Source of the DNA: Roseisolibacter agri
GTDB lineage: Bacteria > Gemmatimonadota > Gemmatimonadetes > Gemmatimonadales > Gemmatimonadaceae
Assembly (NCBI RefSeq): GCF_030159095.1
Contig: NZ_BRXS01000001.1
Span: forward strand, 744,001 to 808,000
Length of the DNA stretch: 64,000 bases
Direction: 5' to 3'
The stretch's first letter is position 1, and every line of letters starts with the position of its first letter. A model generated the notes under the pieces. That model made no database searches. It saw only the letters and a program-made list of their open reading frames with translations, and was not told where the DNA came from. A program made the translations under genes and the position numbers. Shown here one piece after another: positions 23,091-31,856 of the stretch.

Positions 23091-23588
23091 ATGCCCAAGA
23101 CGCCGATGCACTGTCCCTTCTGCGACATCATCGGGGGCGCCGGCGAGGTGTCCGTCTGCTACGAGGACGCCGTCGCCATGGCGTTCATGGACATCCAGCC
23201 CGTCAACGACGGCCACGTGCTCGTCGTGCCGCGCACGCACTATGAGCGCATCGAGGACCTGCCGCGCGAGGTCGGGCTGCACCTGTACGAGGTCGCGACG
23301 AAGCTCATGCCGGTGATCCAGCAGGTGTCGGGGTGCCACGACATGAACGTCGTCGTGAACTCGGGCTCCGCCGCCGGCCAGGACGTGTTCCACTTCCACG
23401 TGCACCTCATCCCGCGCCGCGCGGGCGACGGCTTCGACGTCCCGCTCCCGTTCGCGGCGTCGGAGATGCCCGATCGCACCCGGCTCGACGCGATGGCCGT
23501 CCGCATCATCTCGGCGCTGCGCGACCCCATGCGCGGCGACGTGGGCGCGGGCAGCGCCGGCAGCACGGGCGGCGCTCCGGTCGCGTAG
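23091..23588 (+). CDS. HIT-family nucleotide hydrolase
   Basis: 165 aa from ATG 23091, with GAGG eight bases upstream. Residues 5-110 are a full HIT domain: CPFCDIIGG at the N-terminus, ending in the catalytic HFHVHLIPR triad region (about 100-108). Members hydrolyse dinucleoside polyphosphates or AMP-linked substrates in the cytosol. The C-terminal 30 residues are Gly/Ser/Ala-rich and variable. CxxC at residues 8-11 may bind zinc. Confidence 0.93.
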   Translation: MPKTPMHCPFCDIIGGAGEVSVCYEDAVAMAFMDIQPVNDGHVLVVPRTHYERIEDLPREVGLHLYEVATKLMPVIQQVSGCHDMNVVVNSGSAAGQDVFHFHVHLIPRRAGDGFDVPLPFAASEMPDRTRLDAMAVRIISALRDPMRGDVGAGSAGSTGGAPVA

Positions 23589-23603
23589 CCCGCCGTCCCG
23601 TCC

Positions 23604-23660
23604 CACGCCCCATCGTCCTCCGCGGTTCCGTTCTCCGCCGTTCCGTCCTCCGCGTCACCG
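23604..23660. repeat. Half copy (one arm) of the interspersed palindromic element
   Basis: Matches the right arms of the copies at 52441-52610 and 58894-59054; 23604-23623 is identical to 52560-52579 over 20 nt. The opposite arm is missing. Confidence 0.75.
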
Positions 23661-23673
23661 CGTAGTCCTGGCA

Positions 23674-23697
23674 CGCCGGCTGCGTTTTGAGCCGGCG
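23674..23697 (+). terminator. Hairpin terminator after HIT gene
   Basis: Stem CGCCGGCT / AGCCGGCG with an 8-nt loop containing TTTT. Confidence 0.6.
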
Positions 23698-23942
23698 ACG
23701 CAAGCACCAGCCTTCAGGAGGAGCATGCACGCAGCACGCGAGCACGGGCGGGAGTGGCGACGCGCGGGGGCGATGCCCGCCGCGGCCGCGCCAGCCGCCG
23801 AGCCGCCGCCGCCCTCCCACGCCCAGCACGTCTTCGCGCCGCGCCCCGGCGCCTCGTCGCAGCCCCAGATCCCGACGCCCCGCTCACGAGCCCTCGCTCG
23901 TGGCGGGGTGTCGCCGTTCCGGCCCCCATTCCGCGAGGTCTC

Positions 23943-24359
23943 ATGCCGCGTCCGTTGAGCCGCCGCAGTGTTCCCCGCACCGCGCTCGCCCGCGTCCCGC
24001 GCCGCCCCCGCCGGCGGTTCGGCGCCGCCGAGTGCAGCGAGCAGCTCGTGAAGCGCTCGCTGAAGGCCGCCGCGCTCCGCGACTGCGGACGGCGCTGCGT
24101 GTACTGCGCGACTCCGCTGGAGCGCGAGACCGCGACGCTCGACCACGTCTATCCGCGCGCGCATGGCGGCGGCAACGTGCCGGGCAACCTCGTCGCGTCG
24201 TGCGTGCGCTGCAACCGCCTCAAGGGCGACCTGCTGCCGCAGGAGTTCTTCCTGCGGCATCCGTGGGCGGGGCTGAACTTCATGCGCTACGCGCGCGCCG
24301 TGCACCGCGCGCTCAAGCGCAACGCGCGGCGGGCGGTCAGCCTCGCCTGCGCGGCCTGA
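23943..24359 (+). CDS. HNH endonuclease
   Basis: 138 aa from ATG 23943 (GAGG four bases upstream). After an Arg-rich N-terminus, residues 55-100 show an HNH nuclease with zinc-binding CxxC pairs: CVYC, then TLDHVYPRAHGGG (the DH that opens the active site), NLVASCVRCNRLKGD. The C-terminus is basic. Families with this layout are nicking or double-strand nucleases found as free-standing genes. No restriction or phage partner lies nearby. It is convergent with the winged-helix gene with only 6 bp between them. Confidence 0.88.
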   Translation: MPRPLSRRSVPRTALARVPRRPRRRFGAAECSEQLVKRSLKAAALRDCGRRCVYCATPLERETATLDHVYPRAHGGGNVPGNLVASCVRCNRLKGDLLPQEFFLRHPWAGLNFMRYARAVHRALKRNARRAVSLACAA

Positions 24360-24365
24360 CGGTCG

Positions 24366-25565
24366 TCAGCGCATCGCGCGCAACGCCCGCACGCGGGGCG
24401 CGCGACTGCGCGGCGAGTCGAGGCTGAACGAGCGCGCGTCGCCCAGCTGATCGCGCACGTACGCCTCGGTCGCCGCGACCGCCGCCTCCAGCGCGGCGTC
24501 GCGGCGGCGGTCGAACGTCGCCCACGCGATGGTGCCCGCGTCGGCGTCGAACTCCCACAGCCCGATCAGGCGCCCGCGGTCGAGGATCGCGTGGCTCGGC
24601 AGGTCGCTGATGGCGCCGATCGCGCGCTCCTTGCCGTCGTCCACCAGCACGTCGCGCTCGCGATCGCCCGCATCGAGCAGCGACGCCACGTCGCGCCGCG
24701 CGGCGGAGATCGCGTCGAGCGAGCTGACGAGCGCGTACTGCGGCGTCGCCGGCGCCTCGAACGCGCGCCACGCGCTCACGTCCTGCGGCAGCAGCAGCCG
24801 GTCGCTGCCGCTCTCCACCGGCACGAGGCCGAGCGGCGCCACCGCCTCCTTCGCCGCCTTCACGCCGAGCCCCGAGAAGAACTGGAACTCGCCCGCCGTC
24901 GCGGGGCCGACCCACGCGAAGTAGCGGCGCGCGAGCTCCGTGCGCGCCTCCGCGGCGGACAGCGCGTGCGACGCGAGCGGGTTCGGCGACCAGCGGACGT
25001 AGGCGTAGCGCTGGTTGTCGAGGCGCCCGTTCACCGGCACGCGCCGGATCTCGCCCTGCGCCTGCAAGCGCCCCAGCGCCACCGGCAGCGTGGTGGTGAG
25101 CCCCTTCTTCTTGCCCGCCTCGCCCAGGCTGCGCGAGCGGTCGCCGGTCGCCGCGCGCAGCCCGTCGGGATCGAGGGGGCCACCAGACTTCTCCAGCGCG
25201 CCGACGACCGCGTCGCACAGCGCGTCGATCTCCTCGCGCGTCACGCCCAGCTTCTCGGCCGTGCGCATCTCCGCGTCGCGGAAGCCGTCGCCCACCGCGA
25301 GGCCGAGCGCGAAGTCCTGCGCGGGGAGGACGTAGGTGCAGCCGCGCGCGGACGGCAGCTCGTGGATCTGCTGCGCGGCCGCCGCGGCGTCCGCGTCCGC
25401 GCGCGCGGTGCCCGCGCGCGCGAACAGCGTGAGGTACGGCCCCACGCCGCCGACCGAGCGTGCCCACCCGGAGCGGGCGAGCACGTCAGCCGGGGATGCA
25501 CCGCGCAGCGAGCCGTCGAGGCCCTGGCGGTGCCACCACCAGGCGCGGAGCTTCGCCTCGTCCAT
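24366..25565 (-). CDS. Winged-helix DNA-binding protein, YcaQ/AlkZ-like (HTH_42)
   Basis: 399 aa. Starts with an Arg/Trp-rich segment (KLRAWWWHRQGLDG) and contains the ARGCTYVLPAQDFALGL region, GLTTTLPVALGRLQAQG and PLDPDGLRAATG winged-helix segments. The C-terminus has WATFDRRRDAAL. It belongs to the HTH_42 superfamily, which includes YcaQ/AlkZ DNA glycosylases acting on crosslinks; whether this member is a glycosylase is not decided by sequence alone. ATG overlaps the stop of the upstream VPS10-like gene by one base (TGATG), so translation is probably coupled, although the two functions are not obviously related. Confidence 0.82.
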   Translation of the reverse strand: MDEAKLRAWWWHRQGLDGSLRGASPADVLARSGWARSVGGVGPYLTLFARAGTARADADAAAAAQQIHELPSARGCTYVLPAQDFALGLAVGDGFRDAEMRTAEKLGVTREEIDALCDAVVGALEKSGGPLDPDGLRAATGDRSRSLGEAGKKKGLTTTLPVALGRLQAQGEIRRVPVNGRLDNQRYAYVRWSPNPLASHALSAAEARTELARRYFAWVGPATAGEFQFFSGLGVKAAKEAVAPLGLVPVESGSDRLLLPQDVSAWRAFEAPATPQYALVSSLDAISAARRDVASLLDAGDRERDVLVDDGKERAIGAISDLPSHAILDRGRLIGLWEFDADAGTIAWATFDRRRDAALEAAVAATEAYVRDQLGDARSFSLDSPRSRAPRVRALRAMR

Positions 25566-28500
25566 CACGAGCCCGACGACGCCGTCGTCTCGCGCTCCGG
25601 CCCGAGCAGCCGGCGCGCCTCCGCCTGCACGGCGTCGAGCTCGCGGCGCAGCGCCTGGTAGCGCTCCACCGCGTCGCGCGGCACGCGCTGGTCGGCCTGC
25701 AGCGTCATCCCGTACAGGTAGCTGATGTGCGCCTGCAGCCCCGGACGGCTGTAGCGGATGGCCGGCGTCACCAGCTTGCCCTCGAGCGCCTGCAGCAGCC
25801 GCAGGCTGTCCTGCTGGATCGTGCCCGGCGGCGCGCCGTTGAAGCGCGTGCGCGCCGCGCGCACGCGCGCCACGAGGCGGTTCGTCTCGCTCACCATGTC
25901 GCGCACCTTGAGGTTGTGCGCGAGCTGCGCGCGCATCACCGCGGGCGTGACGCCGTCCTTCAGCTGGCGCGGATCGGCGCGCACGATCAGCGGCTGCGAC
26001 ATCGTCCAGCGCTGCGTGCCGGCGGCCGGGTTCGCGATCGTCAGGCGCGCCGTGTAGCGGCCCGGCGCGGCCATCGGGCCGTTGCGGCCGGGGCGCTGCG
26101 TGGCCGCGTCCCACGGCCCGGGGAGCGTGTAGTCCCACACGAAGCGGCGCATCCCCTCGCGCACGTCGAGGCGCGGCGTACCCGTGCGCTCGAACGCCGG
26201 CGCGCGCATGTTGTTCTCGACCGCCTGCGTGCGCTCGCCGGGCGAGACGCTCGTGATGCTGCGGATCACCGCGCCGGCCGAGTCGAGGATGTCGAGCGTG
26301 GCCTGGCCCTCGGGCGCCTTCGCGATCCAGTAGTCGATCATCGCGCCCGCCGGCGGATACTGCGGATCGGCCGTCGCGGTCCGCTCGGCCTCCAGCCCGC
26401 CGAAGCCGGCGCGGTAGCGCGTGCGCACCGCCTCGCGCGGGCGGAAGAGATGCGCGGGCGCGCCCGCCAGCGCGGCGCGCTGCCGCTCGTCCGCGAGCGC
26501 GTGCAGCGGCGTGACGTTGTCCAGGATCCAGAACGAGCGGCCCTGCGTCGAGATCACCAGGTCGTTGCGGTGCACGCGCAGGTCGGTGATCGGCGTGTTC
26601 GGGAGGTTGAGCTGCAGCGACTGCCAGCGGCGCCCGTCGTCGAACGACACGTACGCCCCGAACTCCGTGCCCGCGTACAGCAGCCCCGCGCGCGCGGGAT
26701 CCTCGCGCACCACGCGCGTCGGCTCGTCGGCCGGGATGCCGTTGTCGCCGGGCGTCAGCAGGCGCCACGACTTGCCGTAGTCGTTCGTGGCGTAGAGGTA
26801 CGGCTTGAAGTCGCCGAGCTGGTAGCGCAGCACCGCGACGTACGCGGCGCCCTTGCGATGCGGCGACGGCTCGATGTTCTGCACGCGGCCGCCGGGGCCG
26901 AGGTCGGGCGGCGTCACCTTCGCCCACGTCTTCCCGCCGTCGCGCGTGACGTGGATCGGGCCGTCGTTCGCGCCCGTCCAGATCACGCCCGGCTCCAGCG
27001 TCGACTCGCGGATCGCGTAGAGCGTGGCGTACATCTCCTCACCCGTCACGTCGATCGTGATCGGGCTGCCCGAGATCACCGACTGGTACTGCGGATCGTT
27101 CGCCGTGAGGTCGGGGGAGATGCGCTCCCACGTCTTCCCCTCGTCGCGCGTGCGGTGCACGTACTGCGAGCCGTAGTAGACCGTGCGCGCGTCGTGCGGG
27201 CTCGTCTCCATCGGCGACACGCGCTGGAAGCGGTAGATCAGGTCCTTGCCCGCGTTGCCGTAGAGCGACTGCGCGCCCACCCACGACTGCTGCTCCTGGC
27301 CGCTGCGCAGCGACGCGCGGCTGAACTGCCCCTTGCACGAGCCGTAGACCGTGTCCGGATTCGTGATGTGCGGCAGGATCGGGCCCGTCTCGCAGCCGGG
27401 GCCCTGGCGCCAGCTCTGGATCGGATCGTCGGGCGACGACGACGTCGTCGGCAGCGACGGCACGATGAGCGTCGAGTTGTCCTGCTGCGCGCCGTACAGG
27501 AGGTACGGGTACTGGTTGTCCACCGCGACCTGGTAGATCTCGGCCGTCGGCTGGTTGTACTGCGAGCTCCACGTGCGGCCGCCGTTCAGCGAGACGTTCA
27601 CGCCGCCGTCGTTCGCCTGGATCATGATCTGCCCGTCCTTCGGGTTGATCCAGATGTCGTGGTTGTCGCCGTGCGGCGTCGACATCGAGCGGAACGTCTT
27701 CCCGCCGTCGGTCGACTTGAAGAAGCCCTCGGCGCCCGCGTACACGACGTCCGCGTTGGTCGGGTCGGCGCCGAGCGTGGTGTAGTAGAAGGGGCGCGTG
27801 ATGAGCGACGCCTGGTCGTTGACGCGCGTCCAGCTCGCGCCCGCGTCGTCGGAGCGGTAGAGGCCCGCGCCGCTCGCCGCCTCGATGAGCGCGTAGACGC
27901 GGTTCGGGTCCGCGGCGCTGACGGCGACGTTGCTCTTGCCGAAGAGACCCTTGGGCAGGCCGCCCTCAAGCTTCTTCCAGGTCGTGCCGCCGTCGGTGCT
28001 CTTGTAGATGCCGCCCTCGTACGCGCCGGAGATGATCGTCCACGGCTTGCGCTCGGCGCGCCACATCGAGGCGTAGAGCGTGTTCGGGTCGTCGGGCTTG
28101 AGCTCGACGTCCACCGCGCCCGTGCTGTCGGAGACGAAGAGCACCTTCTCCCAGCTCTTCCCGCCGTCGCGCGTGCGGAACAGGCCGCGCTCCGCGTTCG
28201 GCTTGAAGCCGTTGCCGATGGCGGCGACGAAGGCGGTGTTGGGATCGCGCGGGTGCACGCGGATGCCGCCGATGTGGCCCGACTCGCGCAGCCCGACGTG
28301 CGTCCACGTCTTCCCGGCGTCGGTGGAGCGGTAGACGCCACGGCCGGTGGAGACGTTGCTGCGCAGGCCGTCCGAGCCGGTGCCGACCCAGAGCACGTTC
28401 GGGTCGGAAGGCGCGACCTCGACGGCGCCGATCGAGCCCTCCCTGATCTGCCCGTCGGAGAGGTTGACCCAGTTCTGGCCCGCGTCGGTGGTGCGCCAGA

Positions 28501-28786
28501 CGCCGCCGCCGGTGGAGCCGAAGTAGAAGGTGTGCGGCTGCGACGCGACGCCGGTGGCAGCGGTGACGCGGCCGCCGCGGGCGGGGCCGACCATGCGCCA
28601 GCGCAGCGCCCCCAGGAGCTTGGGGTCGACGGTGGGAGCAGGAGCCGCGGTCGGCCGGGCGGCGGGCTGGGCGCCGAGCGACGTGAGTGGGAGCGCGGCG
28701 GGCGCGAGCGCGGCGGCGGCGAGGAGCGGTAGCGCGCGCAGCGGCGACGACGCGCGGGTGGAGCGGGGCCGGCGGTGGCGGGGCAT
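25565..28786 (-). CDS. Secreted VPS10/sortilin-type beta-propeller protein with BNR repeats
   Basis: 1073 aa. Signal peptide (MPRHRRPRSTRA then a hydrophobic stretch ending SLGAQ). Two seven-bladed propeller regions (about residues 40-750) carry repeated Asp-box/BNR motifs such as STDAGKTWTHV, TRDGGKSWEK, STDGGTTWKKL and DDGRRWQSL. A C-terminal beta-sandwich (about 800-930) and a helical tail end the protein. Homologues are annotated as glycosyl hydrolase, but this family often lacks proven activity; it is best called an exported BNR propeller. ATG 28786 was chosen over the upstream GTG for its signal peptide. The last base of the stop is shared with the next start. Confidence 0.9.
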   Translation of the reverse strand: MPRHRRPRSTRASSPLRALPLLAAAALAPAALPLTSLGAQPAARPTAAPAPTVDPKLLGALRWRMVGPARGGRVTAATGVASQPHTFYFGSTGGGVWRTTDAGQNWVNLSDGQIREGSIGAVEVAPSDPNVLWVGTGSDGLRSNVSTGRGVYRSTDAGKTWTHVGLRESGHIGGIRVHPRDPNTAFVAAIGNGFKPNAERGLFRTRDGGKSWEKVLFVSDSTGAVDVELKPDDPNTLYASMWRAERKPWTIISGAYEGGIYKSTDGGTTWKKLEGGLPKGLFGKSNVAVSAADPNRVYALIEAASGAGLYRSDDAGASWTRVNDQASLITRPFYYTTLGADPTNADVVYAGAEGFFKSTDGGKTFRSMSTPHGDNHDIWINPKDGQIMIQANDGGVNVSLNGGRTWSSQYNQPTAEIYQVAVDNQYPYLLYGAQQDNSTLIVPSLPTTSSSPDDPIQSWRQGPGCETGPILPHITNPDTVYGSCKGQFSRASLRSGQEQQSWVGAQSLYGNAGKDLIYRFQRVSPMETSPHDARTVYYGSQYVHRTRDEGKTWERISPDLTANDPQYQSVISGSPITIDVTGEEMYATLYAIRESTLEPGVIWTGANDGPIHVTRDGGKTWAKVTPPDLGPGGRVQNIEPSPHRKGAAYVAVLRYQLGDFKPYLYATNDYGKSWRLLTPGDNGIPADEPTRVVREDPARAGLLYAGTEFGAYVSFDDGRRWQSLQLNLPNTPITDLRVHRNDLVISTQGRSFWILDNVTPLHALADERQRAALAGAPAHLFRPREAVRTRYRAGFGGLEAERTATADPQYPPAGAMIDYWIAKAPEGQATLDILDSAGAVIRSITSVSPGERTQAVENNMRAPAFERTGTPRLDVREGMRRFVWDYTLPGPWDAATQRPGRNGPMAAPGRYTARLTIANPAAGTQRWTMSQPLIVRADPRQLKDGVTPAVMRAQLAHNLKVRDMVSETNRLVARVRAARTRFNGAPPGTIQQDSLRLLQALEGKLVTPAIRYSRPGLQAHISYLYGMTLQADQRVPRDAVERYQALRRELDAVQAEARRLLGPERETTASSGS

Positions 28787-28810
28787 GGCCTGTCGCGGTG
28801 GACGTGAGAC

Positions 28811-28843
28811 GGGGGCCAACCGCAGGTGGTGCGGTCGGCCCCC
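28811..28843 (-). terminator. Hairpin terminator after L,D-transpeptidase gene
   Basis: A 14-bp stem starting GGGGGCC with one mismatch and a GGTGG loop, between the L,D-transpeptidase gene and the VPS10-like gene. Confidence 0.65.
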
Positions 28844-28898
28844 GAGTCTACGCACGAGCACCGCGATTCGCGGCCCCGCGGGCGTGCCCTCTACGCGG

Positions 28899-29600
28899 TC
28901 AGGGGAGGAAGCGGATCGGCGTCCCCACGGGCACCGAGGCGAACAGCTCCTCGATCTCCTCGTCGGTCACGGCGACGCAGCCGTTGGTCCAGTCGTAGGC
29001 GCGGTGCAGGGGCCCGACCTTGCCCTGCCCGTTGGGCAGGCCGTGGAGCATGATGTCGCCGCCGGGCGTGAAGCCCTGCGCGCGGGCGCGGGCGACGTCC
29101 TGCGCGTTGGGATACGAGACGTGCAGCCCGAGGTGGTAGCGGCTGTTCGGGTTGCGCGCGTCGATGTAGTAGAGCCCCTCGGGCGTGCGCCGATCGCCCG
29201 CCTTCTCCTTGTGCCCCACCGGGTTGCCGCCGAGGGCGACGTCGTAGGTGCGGATCGGCAGGCCGCCCGCCCAGAGCGTGAGGCGGCGCTGCGTCTTCTC
29301 GACGACGAGGCTGTCGGCGGAGAAGGCGGCCGTGGGCGCGCGGCGCTCGCTGACGAGCGTGGTGACGGGCGCGCCGCTGGGGGCGATCGTCGGCGTGCCG
29401 AGGGGTCGGCCCAGCGGACCCGCGACCGGGGTGCCCAGGGGCGTGCGCGGGGTGCCGCGCGCCTTGGACGGGGCATCCCCGGGGCGGTCGGCAGAGCGGG
29501 CGACTGGGCGTGCGATGACGTCGTCGCTCACCGAGGCGCGCAGGGCGCCAGGCACGATGAGGGACATGCACGTCAGCGCGGCGACGAATGAGCAGCGCAT
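28899..29600 (-). CDS. L,D-transpeptidase (YkuD domain)
   Basis: 233 aa with an N-terminal signal or anchor (MRCSFVAALTCMSLIVPGA), then a Pro/Thr/Gly-rich spacer to about residue 95. The YkuD catalytic domain (about 98-233) has SADSLVVEKTQRRL, the HGLPNG histidine and the nucleophile Cys in WTNGCVAVTDEEI. It forms 3-3 crosslinks in peptidoglycan or attaches proteins to it, in the periplasm. Residues PEGLYYIDARNPNS are the family's typical Thr/Pro-Glu-Gly segment. A TATTGT box near 29657 on the minus strand could be its -10. The previous possible start (GTG 29639) would precede the signal peptide by 13 residues. Confidence 0.92.
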   Translation of the reverse strand: MRCSFVAALTCMSLIVPGALRASVSDDVIARPVARSADRPGDAPSKARGTPRTPLGTPVAGPLGRPLGTPTIAPSGAPVTTLVSERRAPTAAFSADSLVVEKTQRRLTLWAGGLPIRTYDVALGGNPVGHKEKAGDRRTPEGLYYIDARNPNSRYHLGLHVSYPNAQDVARARAQGFTPGGDIMLHGLPNGQGKVGPLHRAYDWTNGCVAVTDEEIEELFASVPVGTPIRFLP

Positions 29601-29744
29601 CGTCGTCGGGTCCGGCGTATGGGGTCCTGCACGCGCCACGGAGATGCGACGCGCGTCACAATATGGACGTGTCAGCGGGACATGCGCAACGCCGAGCGGC
29701 GCCGGGCGTTTCCCGCTAACACGTTGTTACGGCAGAGCTTGGAT

Positions 29745-31691
29745 TCAGTAGTCCACCGGCCGCAGGTACGCCTCGCCGATGGCCGTCGGGCTCACCATGG
29801 CGACGGCCGGCAGCCGCCGCTTCCAGTGCGTCCCCGCCACCCGCTTGCGCACCCGCTCCACGTCCGCGGCCGCGAAGCCGCGCGCGACCAGCTCCTCCGG
29901 GCGGTGGCCCGTGAGCAGCCAGTTGAGGATCCGGTCCGCCTGCTGATAGCTGATGCCGAAGTCGCCCTCGTCGGTCTGACCCGCGATCAGGTCCGCCGAC
30001 GCCGGCTTCTCGACGATCACGTCTGGAACCCCCAAGTGGCGCGCGAGTGCCCACACCTGCGTCTTGAACAGGTCGCCCAGCGGGTTCACCGGCGGGGAGT
30101 CGTCCGCATGCCAGGTGAAGTAGCCGAACAGCCGTTCGGTCTTGTTGCCGGTGCCGAGCGGGAGCGCGCGGAGCGCGGCCGACAGGTCGAACAGCGTGAT
30201 CATGCGCAGCCGCGCCATCACGTTGCCGCGCCGCGACGGGTCGGCGTCCGGCGCGCTCGCCAGGTAGCCGTCGACCGCGGGGGAGATGTCCACCGTGCGC
30301 CCCTCGAGCCCGAGCGCGTCGATGACGAGCTGGGCGTGCGCCAGCGACTCGGGGCTCGACGTGCGGTACGGCATCCGCACCGCGACCACGTGCTCGGGTC
30401 CGAGTGCGCGCGCCGCCAGAAAGCAGGTGACGGCCGAGTCGACGCCGCCCGAGCAGCCGACGATCGCCTTCCGGAAGCCGCGGCGCGCCAGCTCGTCGCG
30501 CAGGAAGGCGACGAGCCACGCCTCGAGCAGGGCGGGGTCGACGTCGAGCGAGGGCGGATGGCCATGGTCGGCGAGCGCGACCTGCGTCACGGCGATCCGG
30601 GCCGCGTCGGCGCGGTGCGGTGCGTCCGGGGCCGCGGCGCGATGTTGTGTCTCGGGGGGGGCCCCCCGCGCCGATTCAGCGCCTGGAGTCGCCGGATGCG
30701 GCGCGCGCTCGTCCGCGTGCACGAGCCCGTGCGACTCCCCCTTCGGCGTCGGCGGGTCGTACGCCAGCCTCACCGGCACCGAGCGCTGCACCGCGTCCAC
30801 CATCCGCAGCAGGTGCGGCATCGCCACCCGCAGGTCGTTCAGCAGCGGCGAGTCCGCCCGTGCCCGCGTCAGGTCGCCCAAGTCGACCGTGATCGACACG
30901 ATCGCCTCGGCGAACACGGGCGCGCGCACGCGCACGTCCCCCTTCGGCCCGCACACCGTCGAGCTGCCGCCGAACGCCTTGCCCCCCTCGCTCCCCACGA
31001 GGTTCGTGAGCGCCACGAACACCCCGTGCTCCTCGGCGATGTCGCGCACCAGGCGCTCCCACCGGGCCACGCTCGCGGGCCCGGGGACGTCGTCGCCGCG
31101 CGGCCACACGCCGCGCGCCGGCGCCGCGGCCGAGACGAAGACGACCTGCGCGCCGTCGAGCGCGGCGATCGTCCCGGTCAGCGAGTGCCAGGCGTCCTCG
31201 CAGACGAGGATCGCCGCGCGCCCCCACGGCGTGTCGAAGGCGCGCAGGTCGAGCCCGCGCTCGACGAACCGCTCCTCGTCGAACAGGCCGTACGTCGGCA
31301 GGAAGTGCTTGCGGTGCACGTGGCCGATCGTCCACGCCTCGCCGCCCACCGTCAGGTACAGCGCGCTGTTGTAGAGCGTGTCCTGCCACACCTCGTAGAA
31401 GCCGACCACCACGTCGAGCGCGTCGGGCGCGCGCCCCGCTGCCTGCGCGGCGGCGCGGTAGGCGGCATCGACGTCGCGCGCCAGCGTCCCGGCGGTCACC
31501 GCCAGCTCGCGCACCCCGCCTTCCACGAAGTAGCCGGACGCCGCGGTCTCGGGGAGCTGGACGACGTCGGGGCGCGGCGAGAGCGCGGCGCAGTCGGCCA
31601 GCAGCGCGCCGATGCGGGCGACGTTCGCCTCGTACTCGCCCTTCACGGGGCGGAACTGCACGAGCGCGATGGTGAGCGGGCGATGGGTCAT
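29745..31691 (-). CDS. nadE: Glutamine-dependent NAD+ synthetase
   Basis: 648 aa, two-domain form. The N-terminal nitrilase-type glutaminase (about 1-280) has the Glu (QLPETAASGYF), Lys (HRKHFLPTYG) and Cys (LVCEDAWH) triad. A low-complexity linker (about 310-355) is followed by the C-terminal synthetase with the PP-loop SGGVDSAV, GTGNKTE and the LLTGHRPEEL region. The enzyme turns deamido-NAD into NAD+ using ammonia from glutamine in the cytosol. Length matches two-domain enzymes. Transcribed divergently from the penicillin-binding protein gene. No operon partner. Confidence 0.96.
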   Translation of the reverse strand: MTHRPLTIALVQFRPVKGEYEANVARIGALLADCAALSPRPDVVQLPETAASGYFVEGGVRELAVTAGTLARDVDAAYRAAAQAAGRAPDALDVVVGFYEVWQDTLYNSALYLTVGGEAWTIGHVHRKHFLPTYGLFDEERFVERGLDLRAFDTPWGRAAILVCEDAWHSLTGTIAALDGAQVVFVSAAAPARGVWPRGDDVPGPASVARWERLVRDIAEEHGVFVALTNLVGSEGGKAFGGSSTVCGPKGDVRVRAPVFAEAIVSITVDLGDLTRARADSPLLNDLRVAMPHLLRMVDAVQRSVPVRLAYDPPTPKGESHGLVHADERAPHPATPGAESARGAPPETQHRAAAPDAPHRADAARIAVTQVALADHGHPPSLDVDPALLEAWLVAFLRDELARRGFRKAIVGCSGGVDSAVTCFLAARALGPEHVVAVRMPYRTSSPESLAHAQLVIDALGLEGRTVDISPAVDGYLASAPDADPSRRGNVMARLRMITLFDLSAALRALPLGTGNKTERLFGYFTWHADDSPPVNPLGDLFKTQVWALARHLGVPDVIVEKPASADLIAGQTDEGDFGISYQQADRILNWLLTGHRPEELVARGFAAADVERVRKRVAGTHWKRRLPAVAMVSPTAIGEAYLRPVDY

Positions 31692-31818
31692 GTCGGAAAC
31701 GTGATCGGGGCGCGCGGCCGGGGCAACGCAGGGGGCGCGTGGTCACGTCCGTGACGGCGGTCACGCCCGCGCGTCGCAGGGGGAACCCGGTGCCGGAATC
31801 GCCTCGTAGGGGCCGGTG

Positions 31819-31826
31819 TATCTTGC
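31819..31826 (+). promoter_or_regulatory. Putative -10 box TATCTTGC for the PBP gene
   Basis: TATCTTGC, 30 bp before ATG 31857. Fits the TAnnTTkG pattern in part. No -35 is obvious. Confidence 0.35.
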
Positions 31827-31856
31827 GGTGCACGTCCGCATCCCCTCCTCGCCGCC

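Larger units (their letters stand above)
23589..23942. other. Intergenic region with half palindromic element and a hairpin
   Basis: 354 bp. 23604-23660 is one arm of the interspersed palindromic element; 23674-23697 is a hairpin. The rest is GC-rich with no gene I can support. Confidence 0.7.

Noticed and set aside
23694-23942. Small ORFs upstream of the HNH gene
   Set aside because: Arg/Pro/Ala-rich with no conserved feature, different frames, and the HNH start has its own Shine-Dalgarno.
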